Positions 22,514-34,968 of a stretch of 64,000 nt of DNA are shown here, piece after piece (the stretch's first letter is position 1; each line of letters starts with the position of its first letter). The translations under genes and the position numbers were made by a program. Source of the stretch: Silene latifolia. Its lineage: Eukaryota > Streptophyta > Magnoliopsida > Caryophyllales > Caryophyllaceae. The DNA is taken from contig NC_133530.1 of NCBI RefSeq assembly GCF_048544455.1, positions 16,421,748 through 16,485,747 of the forward strand. Direction: 5' to 3'. The notes beneath the pieces are model-generated. The model was not told the origin of the DNA, made no database searches, and was given only the letters and a program-made list of their open reading frames with translations.

Positions 22514-23972
22514 CACTACTACAAAAAATGTCAAAGAAACCGGTTAAAAACGCTATAAGAAACCAGTTTATGTGTCTTAGCCTAAGAGACTGGTTATTTA
22601 AACCAGTTTCTTTGGTTATATCAAAGAAACCGGTTGTCATCAAAAACTGGTTTATTTGAACAATGGATTAGATAGACACCAGTTATTGGCCAAAAACGGT
22701 GTCTTTGATATTATCTTTGAAACCAGTTTCGGACTAAAACCGGTCTCTTTGATTTTCTCTTTGGAACCGGTTTCGAGCTAAAACCGGTCTCTTACATTTT
22801 ATTTAATAACAAAAAAAAATACAATTTAAAAATGTCCAGACCTACATTTTAATCAAAAATAATAATCACTAAAATATTACACTTATTAAATTACATAATC
22901 ACCATCAACTTCAAAAAGCCACCAATCAATTATACAAGGAATCGATCTAGCAAAATAATAACTCTTCAAGTTAACTTTGTCGTCAATATCATCTAATCTG
23001 CACCCAAACTTGAAGTCATGACACTAGCCTTGCTCCCGCACAAAGGAAAAAAACCAAGCAATAAAAATCGAATTTCAGAGATACCTATTGCAATATGATA
23101 CTCGACATGCGAGCTAATTTTAAAAATGGATTGACGGTAGCTAGATATGTACTAGGTACGCCATATTCAAGAAACTAAGAAAATTACTCTAAGAGACCGC
23201 TAGTCAATGGCGCGGAATAAGGATATTCACAAACAATCTGATGGCCAATAAGTAACTATATTAGAAAGGTCAATGTTCCATGAAATATGTGAAGTAAGCA
23301 ATAACAAAATAAATTCAAGCCTCTAACACTTGATCAACGATTATACACAACAATGTTAAGGAAACATTTACAACAGTGCACCTTACATAAAGCCAGCTCA
23401 GAGAAAAAGAAGGGAAAAAAAACTTGCACTTACCCAAACCACTGCTGCCCTTGTTACTAATGTTGCTCTGTCCGATTTTAAGGTTATTAGATTGGTTGTT
23501 GATACGAGTAGAGATGCGGTCTCAAGGGCTGATCTCGTGGGGCTCAATACGAGTTAATTACATGAAAGTCGGAAATCAGTATAATGCATTCCCGTTGATT
23601 ATTTGGGGTTGTTAAATAATTCTCGGGAATGATTAAATGTACTTCGAGCTTTCATTGAATGTGTGGATCGTCATTGAGCACGTTTAATGCATTTCCAAGG
23701 CTGATTCGAAGCATTCCAAATAATGGCTAGTTTAAATTGCTAGTCTTAATTAGTCTTATTTAGTCTTTTAATTAACTTATTAATAGTAGTAATTGGCATG
23801 AATAAATAGTGAGTTTAGGACAGCAATTTAAATCTAATTAAGTAGGTGTTTTAAGTCTAATTATGTGCTCAAAAATCAAGACCAAATAGCCACATCACAC
23901 GCCACATCAGCACTTAACGGTGCAAATTGACGGAATTTAAGTTAAGGGTTACGGTGATACACAATAATGTAC
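22514..23972. mobile_element. CACTA transposon end with subterminal repeats, left copy
   Basis: It starts CACTACTACAAAAAATG, a CACTA-type terminal repeat. The next 280 bp carry many copies of a subterminal palindrome core AAACCGGTTT, often extended to AAAGAAACCGGTT, in both orientations. A short frame at 23424-23615 and its antisense do not resemble a transposase. The other terminus was not found, so the right limit (the copia insertion) is arbitrary and the element is probably truncated. The same end lies at 54651 in the other arm. It is a different family from the one at 1-201. Confidence 0.7.
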
Positions 23973-23977
23973 CATAG

Positions 23978-24262
23978 TCTAGAATGTTCTAGTTCGTTCT
24001 AGCTCATTGTACATAGCTGACTATTGTACAGCTAATTAGTTAGTTTATTACAAGGGTAGTTTAGTAATATACTATAGCTTAACCGACTTACTTAGATTAT
24101 ATAAGTAGAAACACTTGTAACTTAAAGTATACAGATTAATATCATCACATTTATTTACGTCTTCTCTCTCAAAGTTAGTCAATGTTCATATCTTCATCTT
24201 CAAACATCTTACCTTCAATTTCAATCATCAATGGCGTTCAATGCGATTTCCGCTTCTTCTGA
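23978..24262 (+). repeat. 5' LTR of the left copia element
   Basis: 285 bp, starting TCTAGAATGTTCTAG and ending CGCTTCTTCTGA. The limits follow from the CATAG target duplication and from the primer binding site starting at 24263. The ends are TC...GA rather than TG...CA, in both copies of the element. Confidence 0.85.
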
Positions 24263-24274
24263 TGGTATCAGAGC
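24263..24274 (+). other. Primer binding site of the left copia element
   Basis: TGGTATCAGAGC, complementary to initiator-Met tRNA, directly abuts the LTR. Confidence 0.95.
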
Positions 24275-24566
24275 AGGATCTTAGATCCTGTTTCTGCATA
24301 TCTGACGCTTCCGCATATCATTTCTTTACACATCAAGATTTTAATTAGTTTTTCGTCGAATTAGGTTTTCTTCGCTTCGAATCACAAAAATTCGTCATAA
24401 ATCTCTAGCTTAATTCCAGAAATCTTCAATTTTCTTCAACAAAACCTCAAAAAAAACACAAGATTCGAATTTTTTTTTTTCACAAATTTAATTCCAGAAT
24501 TTTCGTTTTTCACAAATCAATTGTCTACATAAATTTTATGCAAATTTCATTCACAAAATCAATACA

Positions 24567-24782
24567 ATGCCTACGGAAATCACAGAGAATTCAACAAATT
24601 CGACAGTTTCGCATCTTGACACGAGAATCTTTGACGATCCTTGTCATCTGACTACGGGAGATCATCCAGGAATGAAGCTGCTTATTGTTCAGTTCAATGG
24701 AAAAAACTTTTCGCGATGGAGCAAAGGAATCAAACGAGCAATCGCAGCGAAGAATAAAACCGGATTCATCACAGGCAGTATG
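24567..24782 (+). pseudogene. N-terminal gag segment of the copia polyprotein, cut by insertion
   Basis: The frame opens MPTEITENSTNSTVSHLDTR and contains FNGKNFSRWSKGIKRAI, the typical start of a copia gag (UBN2-like) domain. At 24782 a gypsy-like LTR begins; the frame resumes at 32023 with MKKPAEG after the duplicated GTATG. In the right arm the same stretch is uninterrupted (to 52492). Confidence 0.9.
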
Positions 24783-25188
24783 TGTAACACCCCCATACTC
24801 CAAGTGCCTTACCAGGACCACTCAGGTATGAAGACATCACCATCTCGGTCGCCCGAGGTATGATAATCAAATAGACAAAACAGAAACAACATTTATTATA
24901 AGTAGTTTAATGAATAAGTACAATCCTTGAAACCAAACTGAAAGTACAATACATTATTCCAAATATCTATTCTCAACTGAAATGTAATTAAATGCTAAAC
25001 TACAGCGGAAGACTCTATCGTCATGTCGTGGCCATCCCGCCTATCACAAGTACTCATCTCTATACTGTTCAATATCTGCTCACCATCCCCGAATGGATCA
25101 CCGCAGGTTTACAAAACAACACCGGGGTCAGTACTAATCACACAATCAATATAGATAACAATAACAAGATACACAGATAGCTGAACTG

Positions 25189-25227
<39 letters not shown>

Positions 25228-26137
25228 AACTCCCATCATCTCAATACTGACTGTCCACTTTGGACCGCCACCGATGGGGGACCGCAGCCTGTTCCCACCT
25301 AAGCCCCGCTCATCGTACGAGCGATAACCCTGTCCATTAATGTGCACATCCCCTTTCGTGGCGGGTTCCACGAAGGGCGAAACTAGGGCGTGAGATCACT
25401 CCCGCAAGTGACCCCACTCAGCCGAGAACGCATCTCGAGAACCATCGACAAACACAACCACAATCACAATCACAATCACAATCATCATATCAAACAACTA
25501 ACTACAGCACATCACCAATATCCCATTATGGGACTAATACTGAGTAGGAAATCCTACCTGGAAAGCACAACACGCAGACGGTATCTACAGCTGTATCAAA
25601 ACGGCTCCTCTACGAATTCTCCTCCTACCATACAACACATAGATGCTACCATTCAAATACTACTCATAAAAACCCCCAATTCCTAAATTAGGGTTTCATC
25701 AATCTTAACAAAACATTATAGAAATTATATTAAAAGCTTACCCTCGACGCAAGGAATCCAACGACACAAACTACGATACGAACTGACCGTCTGAACTCCG
25801 GGAATTGTCAAGAACGCGATTAGGAAGAAGACTAGTTGCTTTCTCTCTTAAACAGGTTTTAGGTTTTGTAAAAAGTGATTTAGAACAAAGACGAATATGT
25901 TTAAATACCTTAATCGCGTAATTAACAAAACCCGAGAAAACTCCCCCGTAAAACCGGACACTCGATCGAGTAACTGACGTACTCGATCGAGTACCCCCCT
26001 ACTCGATCGAGTGCCCCAGCTACTCGATCGAGTGCCCAACAGGTCAGAAACTATTTAACTTCGCAACTTGCCCTTACTCGACAGAGTAAGGGCTACTCGA
26101 TAGAGTACCCCAAGACATATAAATACGGAGTATTACA
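24783..26137 (-). repeat. LTR of the nested gypsy-like element (its 3' LTR)
   Basis: TGTAACACCCC...GGAGTATTACA on the plus strand. It contains a CA microsatellite (25187-25226) and an array of the palindrome TACTCGATCGAGTA. Differences from the partner LTR are mostly the microsatellite length and a short patch near 25245-25295. Confidence 0.92.
25959..26109. repeat. Spaced palindrome array in the gypsy-like LTR (copy 1)
   Basis: Four copies of (T/C)ACTCGATCGAGT(A/G), with CTCGATCGAG starting at 25961, 25982, 26002 and 26023 (spacing 21, 20, 21), followed by two variants CTCGACAGAG (26077) and CTCGATAGAG (26096). Each unit is a near-perfect or perfect 14-bp palindrome. The spacing is close to two helical turns. 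Confidence 0.95.
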
Positions 26138-29100
26138 GTCTTCCCTCCTTAAAAAGAACTTCGTCCCCGAAGTTCAACCCATACAAAAAAGCAAACATAC
26201 TAACTCGATCAAGACACCACAACGTGACTAAGAACTCAAAACAAAGCTTCAACCCAAACATGAACTCGTAACACTAACTCCACTAACTATTCCTACCTCC
26301 ATAACATGGCTCACGATATCGTATTAACTCCATTATATCTCTCTCAACACTAACTCCATACACTCCAAAATACTCATAACATCAAACGGAATGTTACATT
26401 CTACCACTCTTAAAAGGAATTTCGTCCTCGAAGTTTACTCACATTCATAAACATCCTCATCCAACTGCCAAGACTATCGAACTCATAACCATCATCATCC
26501 AACTGTCAACACTATCCAAATATTCTCACACTCCTAAACATCGAACTACTACCAATACGGTCATGACCTTTAACAAAATTAACCACAACACGAATCAACC
26601 TTTTATTCGACATCAAGACTCAAACTTCCAAATATATTACCATACGCATACCCATCAAAATCTCTTTTATCACATCCTACTCCTCTTAAGATAAATGTTA
26701 CGTCCTCGTAACTCACTAATGCTATATCCTTAGTTATATCTTCTCATTATTCTCGTCATCATCACATGTCATAGATAACCACCTATACTCTAAACACTCG
26801 TCATGCATGTATCCAAGGCTCTCTTACTTAAACAATTCTCATACTTCAATTCACTCGTCACACCACCTAACCTATACCTCAAAATCTTTATCTTAACCCC
26901 AAAACTTCAACTTTTCCACATTACTGCAACATGGCATACCTCTCTATATAAACTATATGAAACTCCCATCATCAAAAGCATAACTCACGATTCACACTTG
27001 TTACGTGCACTCATTCCAGATCCTCAAGTTCTTTCCTTCATTACCGCAAAACTCATACATAACTTAATATGACACTAATTCCTCAACACCCTACACTCAC
27101 TGTCCCAACAAAAGATTATGAACTACCTGCCGCTTTCAGATCATTACAACACATGTTCCACGAATTATTTTCCATTACCATGTCTACTAAAGCCTTATCT
27201 AGAACAAGATCAAAATTACTGTAACAACCTCTCACAACCGTGTCCCATCAACAGAATGTCATTATACCATGACAACAACGAAAACATATTCAACTCTATT
27301 TCATATCATACTCTACCTCATTCTTAACTTAACCTGGTAAAGAAAACATCAATGAGTAAGACGACTGTCTACATGTTCAACCAAAACTCACAAAGAACAA
27401 CAGCAACCAAAACAACAATCTATGCATAACTGGATAGCACTTTCGAAAACTCGTATCATAATCATCCCGCCTACTCCACCACAACCGGTGACGGCATCAC
27501 AACACCGCCACCAACAGCCACACCGTAGTGCGAAAATACCCGCATCACAACACTAAATATCGTGCCCGGATCACCACCCGAGGCACCGCAACCACATCGA
27601 TAGACATCACAACTACATACAATTCCATAAATACTGACTCGGAAATAACCTTTCGGACAAGAAAACTTACTCAAATCCACTTTACTCAATCACAACGCAA
27701 CATATTATATGAATAAACAGATAAGCATCTCATGAACATCATCTCTACCATTTCACGGAATACACATGTGTTATTAATACACATAAAATTATAACTAGCC
27801 ATGTCAAATTAATCAAATTATTACCTTTTTGGATATCATTCAATTAAATTACCGTGTCCAACATATATATTACAGAACATTCATAAAACAACTTTATAAT
27901 TATCACCCCATACCACTTCTTGTGAGGTCAGAACCTCACACAAACATTTACACATATCATAGACCCGTAATCACAACCAACTAGTCAATCCTGACCACGT
28001 AAGTTACCACTCGATAAAGGTTACCTGTCGCCCGAGTTTAACTCATATGCCCCTCATAACATACTCCCCCATTCGCACAACCATCACTTCTTGCCAAATA
28101 TAACCATACCTTTACTATTCAACTATTAGCATCCGCCTCATCTAACCACATCTTATACCCTCTCACAATCATACACAACAATCAGGTCCCTACCAAATCA
28201 ACCTCTTTAGAATTGCTACCTTTCTAATATACCATCACTCTTAACCACTAGTGACACACCACAATACCACCACTGCTCGTATATCAAACCTCTTACACTC
28301 ATATCAAAATACACGGTTTTTTTTTCTCCTATCTTTGGTTATCATTCAAATAACGAACATCAAACCCATCCACAAAATTACCTCAACATTATTCCCAATA
28401 CTATCTTATTTGTGTTGTCATCCAACTCTCCACCAAATACCTCGTATCGTGCCAATACTCCACCAACTTCTTGCTCCCTTAATTCCTCGAAACTCATTAT
28501 CAATCATGTTGTCCGGAAACTCCTATATAACCTTTAGCTAACATCCTCGTGACGCTATCACACATTTCAATGATTCCTTACCTTTATATCACATAACTCC
28601 GGTGAATATTTTCCTCAGCTTACTTTTATCCTTCTTTTCTCTTTACACTCAATAATACCAATTAATAGTTCAACTCCTTGTTCCTTCTAGCTCACTCTTT
28701 AGAAATCCAGTTACCCCCTTCGTTGCTCCAAAACTCAAATTCCATAATTTTCTACCGACATCATCTCACTCTTTCTTACCATGGATCTCCTCTTATTATG
28801 CTATCACTCACACTTGCCACTAATCTATCCATAGAATCAACGTTTAATGTTCAAACAATTGCATCTCCCTTTTTACATCTCTAGAAATCAGAATTCATTT
28901 AATACCGTTAATTACCCAAAGAAATCACACAGTAGTTTCGTCTCTCGATAACACAAATTTCCAAACTCAGTCACTACCTGCAAATCCACGTCGCGACATG
29001 TCCCATTAAGTTCGCTATATATAACTATTTCCAAACGACCTTTCATTACATATGTTCTTACTCAACACTATTTCTAGCCATCTCCCTCCATAATTTATTA

Positions 29101-29478
29101 TACATCTCAGGTTGCTACTATCCACATCCTTTCTTTCAATCTTTTCATTCTCACGTTCCTTAAACTTACATCATGCCTTGCCCACATTCACTTACCTTTT
29201 TATTACTCAACATATAATCATGTCACTCATCTCGTCTCACACAACACGCTCTATGCCTCAATTAAGTCTTACCAATCCCAACACATATAAATCATGTCCT
29301 CCCCACCGAACTCATACTCATCATAGGTGCCACTCTTTACACCACAAAATTGGGTAACTTACGCGTCAAGACCAACATACATGTAAAACAATGCATAAAG
29401 AAGCAAAATAACGCCTTTGAATTAAACATAATATGCAACGAAGTCAAAAGATAAGCATATGACCCAAAACAGGGGTCA

Positions 29479-29646
29479 CTAGATCGAGTACATGACACTC
29501 GATCAAGTAAGGGACTTACTCGATCGAGTAGGTGAAGATCAGAAGCACGTAAAACAAATTACCAGGGACACTCGATCGAGTAAGCGGCGTACTCGATCGA
29601 AAGTACCCCTACTCGATCGAGTACCCCAGATACTCGATCGAGTACC
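29479..29646. repeat. Palindrome array in the gypsy-like interior
   Basis: CTCGATCGAG-type cores start at 29498 (variant), 29519, 29571, 29592, 29612 and 29633, with spacings of 20-21 apart from one gap. The order and the intervening CCCC-type spacers match the LTR arrays, so this may be a remnant of another LTR captured internally. Confidence 0.9.
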
Positions 29647-30655
29647 CAATTTCTCAGCACTGTCCAGTTTTCGTAAAACAGTCATAACTCACTCATTTTT
29701 TGGTCGTTTTGGGCGTGTGACCTATCGTTAGAATCGTAAAAGAGCAAGCTATCACCTCCAATTGGAATCACATTAAAATAATTTACGCATCTCAAGTTAT
29801 AACAGTTTAAAGACAACTTTGTCTGAATCGACGACATAACTATTTGATTTTTACTTCCAAACAACTTAAACAACAACCAAGTTAAACGAAAACAACCCAA
29901 TACTCATGAAACCAGTAGCCCCAATCACCTATTATTATTTTCGAAAACAAAGCAACAACATTCATCATGCACTACCCCCACGCTTTTATTCTATAGCCTA
30001 TCGTAAGACAAATCATACTCATACAAGACAAATCCTATTCCATGTTACTAATACATCAATATTACAAATACACTTCGTCACCTAAACATATTCATAATCA
30101 CAAAATTCGTATTCTCATGCTATTGCCACTCCATCTTTTCCAATCAATTCATCAATTTCAACCACATTCTTCATACAACATGTACATATGAACAATAGTA
30201 GGCATGTATATGAAATCATTATATAAAATTACACAAACAAAATTATGTATAATCATATCACATATGAACTACTCCCTTTTTCCACCACATTACTCATCAT
30301 TCTCATGCGCTTTTCTAATAATTCCAACCAACATTGTAAACCACTATCATGCAACATGCTTTCAATCAACAACAGTTCTATATACTTCACCAACCTTTCA
30401 TTCACAAACTCGACCTTCTACTCCAAACATTCAACAATTACAACATACATCATCACATTCACATACAAACTAACAAACATCACATACGACCTTGACATAT
30501 ACCCCCATGTGACTGGTTCAAAATTGTAGGGCAAGTTCGCGACTTCAGGACGTCTCCCAAGCCTTTGCATTAGCTCCTACAACCTTTACCCCGGGTTCAT
30601 TTTAATTGACTCCCTATGTTCATTAGGTTCATTGGTTACAGGTTTCAGGATCGTC

Positions 30656-30667
30656 GCTCTGATACCA
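30656..30667 (-). other. Primer binding site of the gypsy-like element
   Basis: The minus strand reads TGGTATCAGAGC, two bases inside the LTR starting at 30670. It defines the 5' end of the element and its orientation. Confidence 0.92.
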
Positions 30668-30669
30668 TT

Positions 30670-31075
30670 TGTAACACCCCCATACTCCAAGTGCCTTACC
30701 AGGACCACTCAGGTATGAAGACATCACCATCTCGGTCGCCCGAGGTATGATAATCAAATAGACAAAACAGAAACAACATTTATTATAAGTAGTTTAATGA
30801 ATAAGTACAATCCTTGAAACCAAACTGAAAGTACAATACATTATTCCAAATATCTATTCTCAACTGAAATGTAATTAAATGCTAAACTACAGCGGAAGAC
30901 TCTATCGTCATGTCGTGGCCATCCCAGCTATCACAGTACTCATCTCTATACATGTTCAATATCTGCTCACCATCCCCGAATGGATCACCGCAGGTTTACA
31001 AAACAACACCGGGGTCAGTACTAATCACACAATCAATATAGATAACAATAACAAGATACACAGATAGCTGAACTG

Positions 31076-31108
<33 letters not shown>

Positions 31109-32020
31109 AACTCCCATCATCTCAATATTGTTGTCCTTTGGACCCCCGATACGCCAGTGGGGACCGCAGCCGTTCCCACCTAAGCCCCGCTCATCGTACG
31201 AGCGATAACCCTGTCCATTAATGTGCACATCCCCTTTCGTGGCGGGTTCCACGAAGGGCGAAACTAGGGCGTGAGATCACTCCCGCAAGTGACCCCACTC
31301 AGCCGAGAACGCATCTCGAGAACCATCGACAAACACAACCACAATCACAATCACAATCACAATCATCATATCAAACAACTAACTACAGCACATCACCAAT
31401 ATCCCATTATGGGACTAATACCGAGTAGGAAATCCTACACGGAAAGCACAACACGCAGACGGTATCTACAATTTTGTATCAAAACGGCTCCTCTATGAAT
31501 TCTCCTCCTACCATACAACACATAGATGCTACCATTCAAATACTACTCATAAAAACCCCCAATTCCTAAATTAGGGTTTCATCAATATTAACAAAACATT
31601 ATAGAAATTATATTAAAAGCTTACCCTCGACGCAAGGAATCCAACGACACAAACTACGATACGAACTGACCGTCTGAACTCCGGGAATTGTCAAGAACGC
31701 GATTAGGAAGAAGACTAGTTGCTTTCTCTCTTAAACAGGTTTTAGGTTTTGTAAAAAGTGATTTAGAACAAAGACGAATATGTTTAAATACCTTAATCGC
31801 GTAATTAACAAAACCCGAGAAAACTCCCCCGTAAAACCGGACACTCGATCGAGTAACTGACGTACTCGATCGAGTACCCCCCTACTCGATCGAGTGCCCC
31901 AGCTACTCGATCGAGTGCCCAACAGGTCAGAAACTATTTAACTTCGCAACTTGCCCTTACTCGACAGAGTAAGGGCTACTCGATAGAGTACCCCAAGACA
32001 TATAAATACGGAGTATTACA
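30670..32020 (-). repeat. LTR of the nested gypsy-like element (its 5' LTR)
   Basis: 1351 bp, near-identical to 24783-26137. It carries the same palindrome array (cores at 31844, 31865, 31885, 31906; spacing 21, 20, 21) and a shorter CA tract (31077-31106). Confidence 0.92.
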
Positions 32021-32022
32021 GT

Positions 32023-34938
32023 ATGAAGAAACCAGCAGAAGGTCACGCTGATCATCAAAAATGGATACAGGTGGATTATATGGTTACGAATTGGATTTTA
32101 AACACTATTGTTGAAGCAATATCTGGTGATTTTGATTATATTCTGAGTTCTAAGCAATTGTGGGATGATCTTGTTGAAAGATATGGACAAACGAATGGTC
32201 CTAGGTACTTTGAGATTGGAAAAGAGTTGTATAATTTGCAACAAGGCAATTTATCCATGGCTGAGTATTATGGAAGGATGAAGTATCTTTGGGAGGAACT
32301 ACAGAACATTGAAGGAATTCCTGAATGTGTCTGTGGAGTTCTTGAAAAATGTTCGTGTAGTATGATAAAGAGGTTCATAGAAGCTGAGAACAACAGGAGG
32401 CTCATTCAATTCCTTATGGGAGTTGATCCTGCATATGATACTTTGAGGCAACTATTGTTGGCACACGATCCTCTACCAACTCTGAATCAAGCTTTCTCAA
32501 GACTTTTACAAGCTGAAAGTCAAAGATCAGTCTCATTAAAAGTTTCGCCTGTTGAAGAGTCTACTGCATTATATGTTGCTAAGAATTTCAATCAAAGGAG
32601 TTTCAACACATCCAGGGGTGCGTCTTCTAATGCAACCAGGAACGTCTTTCCGGGTTCTACAGAGAACAAGGATTACCGAGATTTCAAGAAGCCAAAGGTT
32701 TACAACAAAGAAGGAAAAGAAGAAGAGGTCAGTAAGCCAATGTTCTGTAGATACTGCAAAAAGGACAATCACAACATTGAGAATTGCCGTCAACTTGAGT
32801 ACAAAAGGAGACAACAAGGAGGACAAGAAGGAAGATCTTATGGAAATCCTGGAAATTCACGATTTGCAGCTTTCGCTTCTGAAGAAAGTCCAGACGACCC
32901 TCTGGAATTAGACAAGAATTCAATGATGCAATACAGACCTTCTTTTTCTCATCAATCTGACAACAATAATTTTGTCAGTCGTGCAGGTCAAGGTCAAGGT
33001 CAAGGTCAATCTGCACATCCTTCGGTTTATCCCATGGGCATCGATGAGAATTATCTTGCAAGCGTGATTCAGCGTGTGGTGAAGAATATGAATATCACTC
33101 CGCAGACTGGTAAATCTACCAGTACTGCAAATTTTGCCAACTTTGCAGGTATGCATTCTGCATTATCTGCGACTAATGTACATATTGAGAGTCAGTTTAA
33201 GCATTGGATCATAGACACGGGCGCATCTGACCATATGAGTCCATGGTTATCGTTATTTATGAATTTAAGGAAACTCAATCATTATCTTTGCATAAATTTA
33301 CCTGATGGCAGAGTCAAAACTATCACACAAATTGGAGATATAAGGATAAATGCGTCTATTTTGCTTAGAAATGTGTTATTTGTTCCTGATTTTCGCCACA
33401 ATCTATTATCTGTTGGGAGATTGGCTGTGGATTCTGGCTTGCAAGTGTTGTTTGATAACAAGGGCTGCCTGTTTCAGGACCCTACAACTAAGACTAATGT
33501 GGCATATGGTGTGAAAGATTTTGGTTTGTACAAGCTGCTCGTCAATCAAGCAAGCTTACATCAATACACAAGGTTGGAAGAGAAAAATATATGTAGCTCT
33601 CTCAATCATGTGTCTAAACAGTTATCAACTGTTGATCCTCATGTTAGTCTTTTACATGCTAGACTAGGGCATAGTTCAGTTACAAAGATGCTTCATGTAC
33701 CTGGCAATATGTGTAAAAGTGTGACTAAGCTCGACTGTGAAATTTGTCTTAAGTCTAAGTTTCATCAGTTTCCCTTTCCTAAAAGTCAATCCAGAGCACT
33801 TCATGTATTTGATTTGGTACATGTTGACCTATGGGGCCCTTATAAGATTCCAAATATTTCTGGTGCCACTTATTTTCTTACAATTTTGGATGATCACACA
33901 AGAACCACATGGACTCATTTGTTGAAAGATAAATATAGTGTGTATTACACTATATCTGCCTTTATTGCCTATGTTAAGAATCAGTTTCATACAACTATAA
34001 AACAAATCAGGAGTGATAATGGGACAGAGATAGTCCAGGGCTCTTGTGCAAGGTTGTTTGCAGACAAAGGAATTGTTCTTCAGCATAGCATTCCAGGTGT
34101 GCCTCAACAAAATGGTCGAGTTGAACGCAAGCATAGACATTTGCTTGAAACAACTCGTGCAATTCGTTTTCATGCTAATCTGCCCAAACGTTTCTGGGGT
34201 AAATGCCTTCTTGCAGCTACTCACATCATAAATCTATTACCCTCTTCTGTACTCAATTGGAAAATTCCTATTGAGTTATTATTTTATAAAGAGGCTGATT
34301 ATAGTAGTTTAAAAGTGGTTGGTTACCTCTGTTATGCATATAATAGAGATATTCATAGAGATAAGTTTGATTCTCGTGCAAGAAGAAGTATTTTGCTTGG
34401 TTATCCTCATGGGACAAAAGGATACAAATTATATGACTTAGATAATAATAAGGTTTTTCTAAGCAGAGATGTGCGTTTCTATGAGCATATTTTTCCTTTC
34501 CAATCATCTTCCAAGGGTATATTTCCTCCCCATGAGTCTTTATTACCTTTGGTAAATTCTATTCCTAATGATGTTCATATTTCATCAAATAGAGATTCAG
34601 CTGATATACATTCCAGAAGCACTGATACAGACATTTCTCCTGGTGTTGACATTCATTCTTCTCCTGGTAATTCTGACATTCCTTCTTCTACCGCTGATGC
34701 TGGTATACTCAATGCAAGACCTCTCATCACAGAGCCTAGGAAATCGAGCAGGCCTAGACAATTATCCACAAGATTGCAGAATTGTCTATTACCAAATTTG
34801 TATGTTCTTCCTAATTCTAATATTTCTAATGCTTTTAATGTTAATACTATATGTTCCTCTCTTCATGATCATAGTCCAGAATTCAAGCATTCTCTGGCTA
34901 ATGTTTTGGCAAAGCCTGAACCAATCACTTATTCTTAA
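32023..34938 (+). pseudogene. Copia polyprotein: gag, protease and integrase (left copy)
   Basis: 971 codons in one frame. In order: remainder of gag (about 1-170); zinc knuckle CRYCKKDNHNIENC, a CX2CX4HX4C motif; aspartic protease WIIDTGASDHMS; gag-pre-integrase zinc-binding region with HARLGHSS and CEICLKSK; integrase core with DLWGP, SDNGTE and the QQNGRVERKHRH block; then a variable linker. The frame stops at 34936-34938 with TAA where the right copy reads CAA, just before the reverse transcriptase. It encodes the capsid, maturation and integration functions of the retrotransposon but cannot yield a complete polyprotein. Confidence 0.92.
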
Positions 34939-34968
34939 GTTGTTAAAGACGAGAATTGGGTCAAGGCA

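Larger units (their letters stand above)
26138..30669 (-). other. Interior of the gypsy-like element: non-coding, strongly strand-skewed
   Basis: 4.5 kb with no convincing coding frame on either strand. The plus strand is conspicuously poor in G and rich in C: in the lines at 27121-27180 and 30241-30300 I count 5 and 2 G against 18 and 16 C per 60 bases. On the element's own strand this is G-rich and C-poor. A second pre-LTR phrase resembling the purine-tract junction lies at 26393-26440. A further palindrome array lies at 29479-29646. Confidence 0.8.
24783..32020 (-). mobile_element. Non-autonomous Ty3/gypsy-like LTR element nested in copia gag
   Basis: LTRs of 1355 and 1351 bp (24783-26137, 30670-32020) begin TGTAACACCCC and end GGAGTATTACA. 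The 5-bp duplication GTATG lies at 24778-24782 and 32021-32025. The primer binding site at 30656-30667 and a purine tract (complement of 26138-26150) place it on the minus strand. The tract and the upstream GGACGAA-type phrase resemble chromovirus-type gypsy elements. The 4.5-kb interior has no gag or pol, so it must be mobilised in trans. The LTRs are very similar, indicating a young insertion; the right arm lacks it. Confidence 0.9.

Noticed and set aside
25959..26109. A CRISPR-like array (palindromic repeats with about 7-bp spacers)
   Set aside because: Spacers are far too short, the units lie inside a plant LTR, and there are no cas genes; the context is nuclear plant DNA.
26803..30529. 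Several plus-strand frames of 60-100 codons in the gypsy-like interior
   Set aside because: The strand is G-poor and stop codons TAG and TGA are therefore rarer, so open frames arise by chance. No retroelement motif is present, and the element is on the minus strand.
32552..32911. An overlapping 119-codon frame inside copia gag
   Set aside because: It is an alternative-frame shadow of the polyprotein, whose zinc knuckle and protease motifs fix the true frame.
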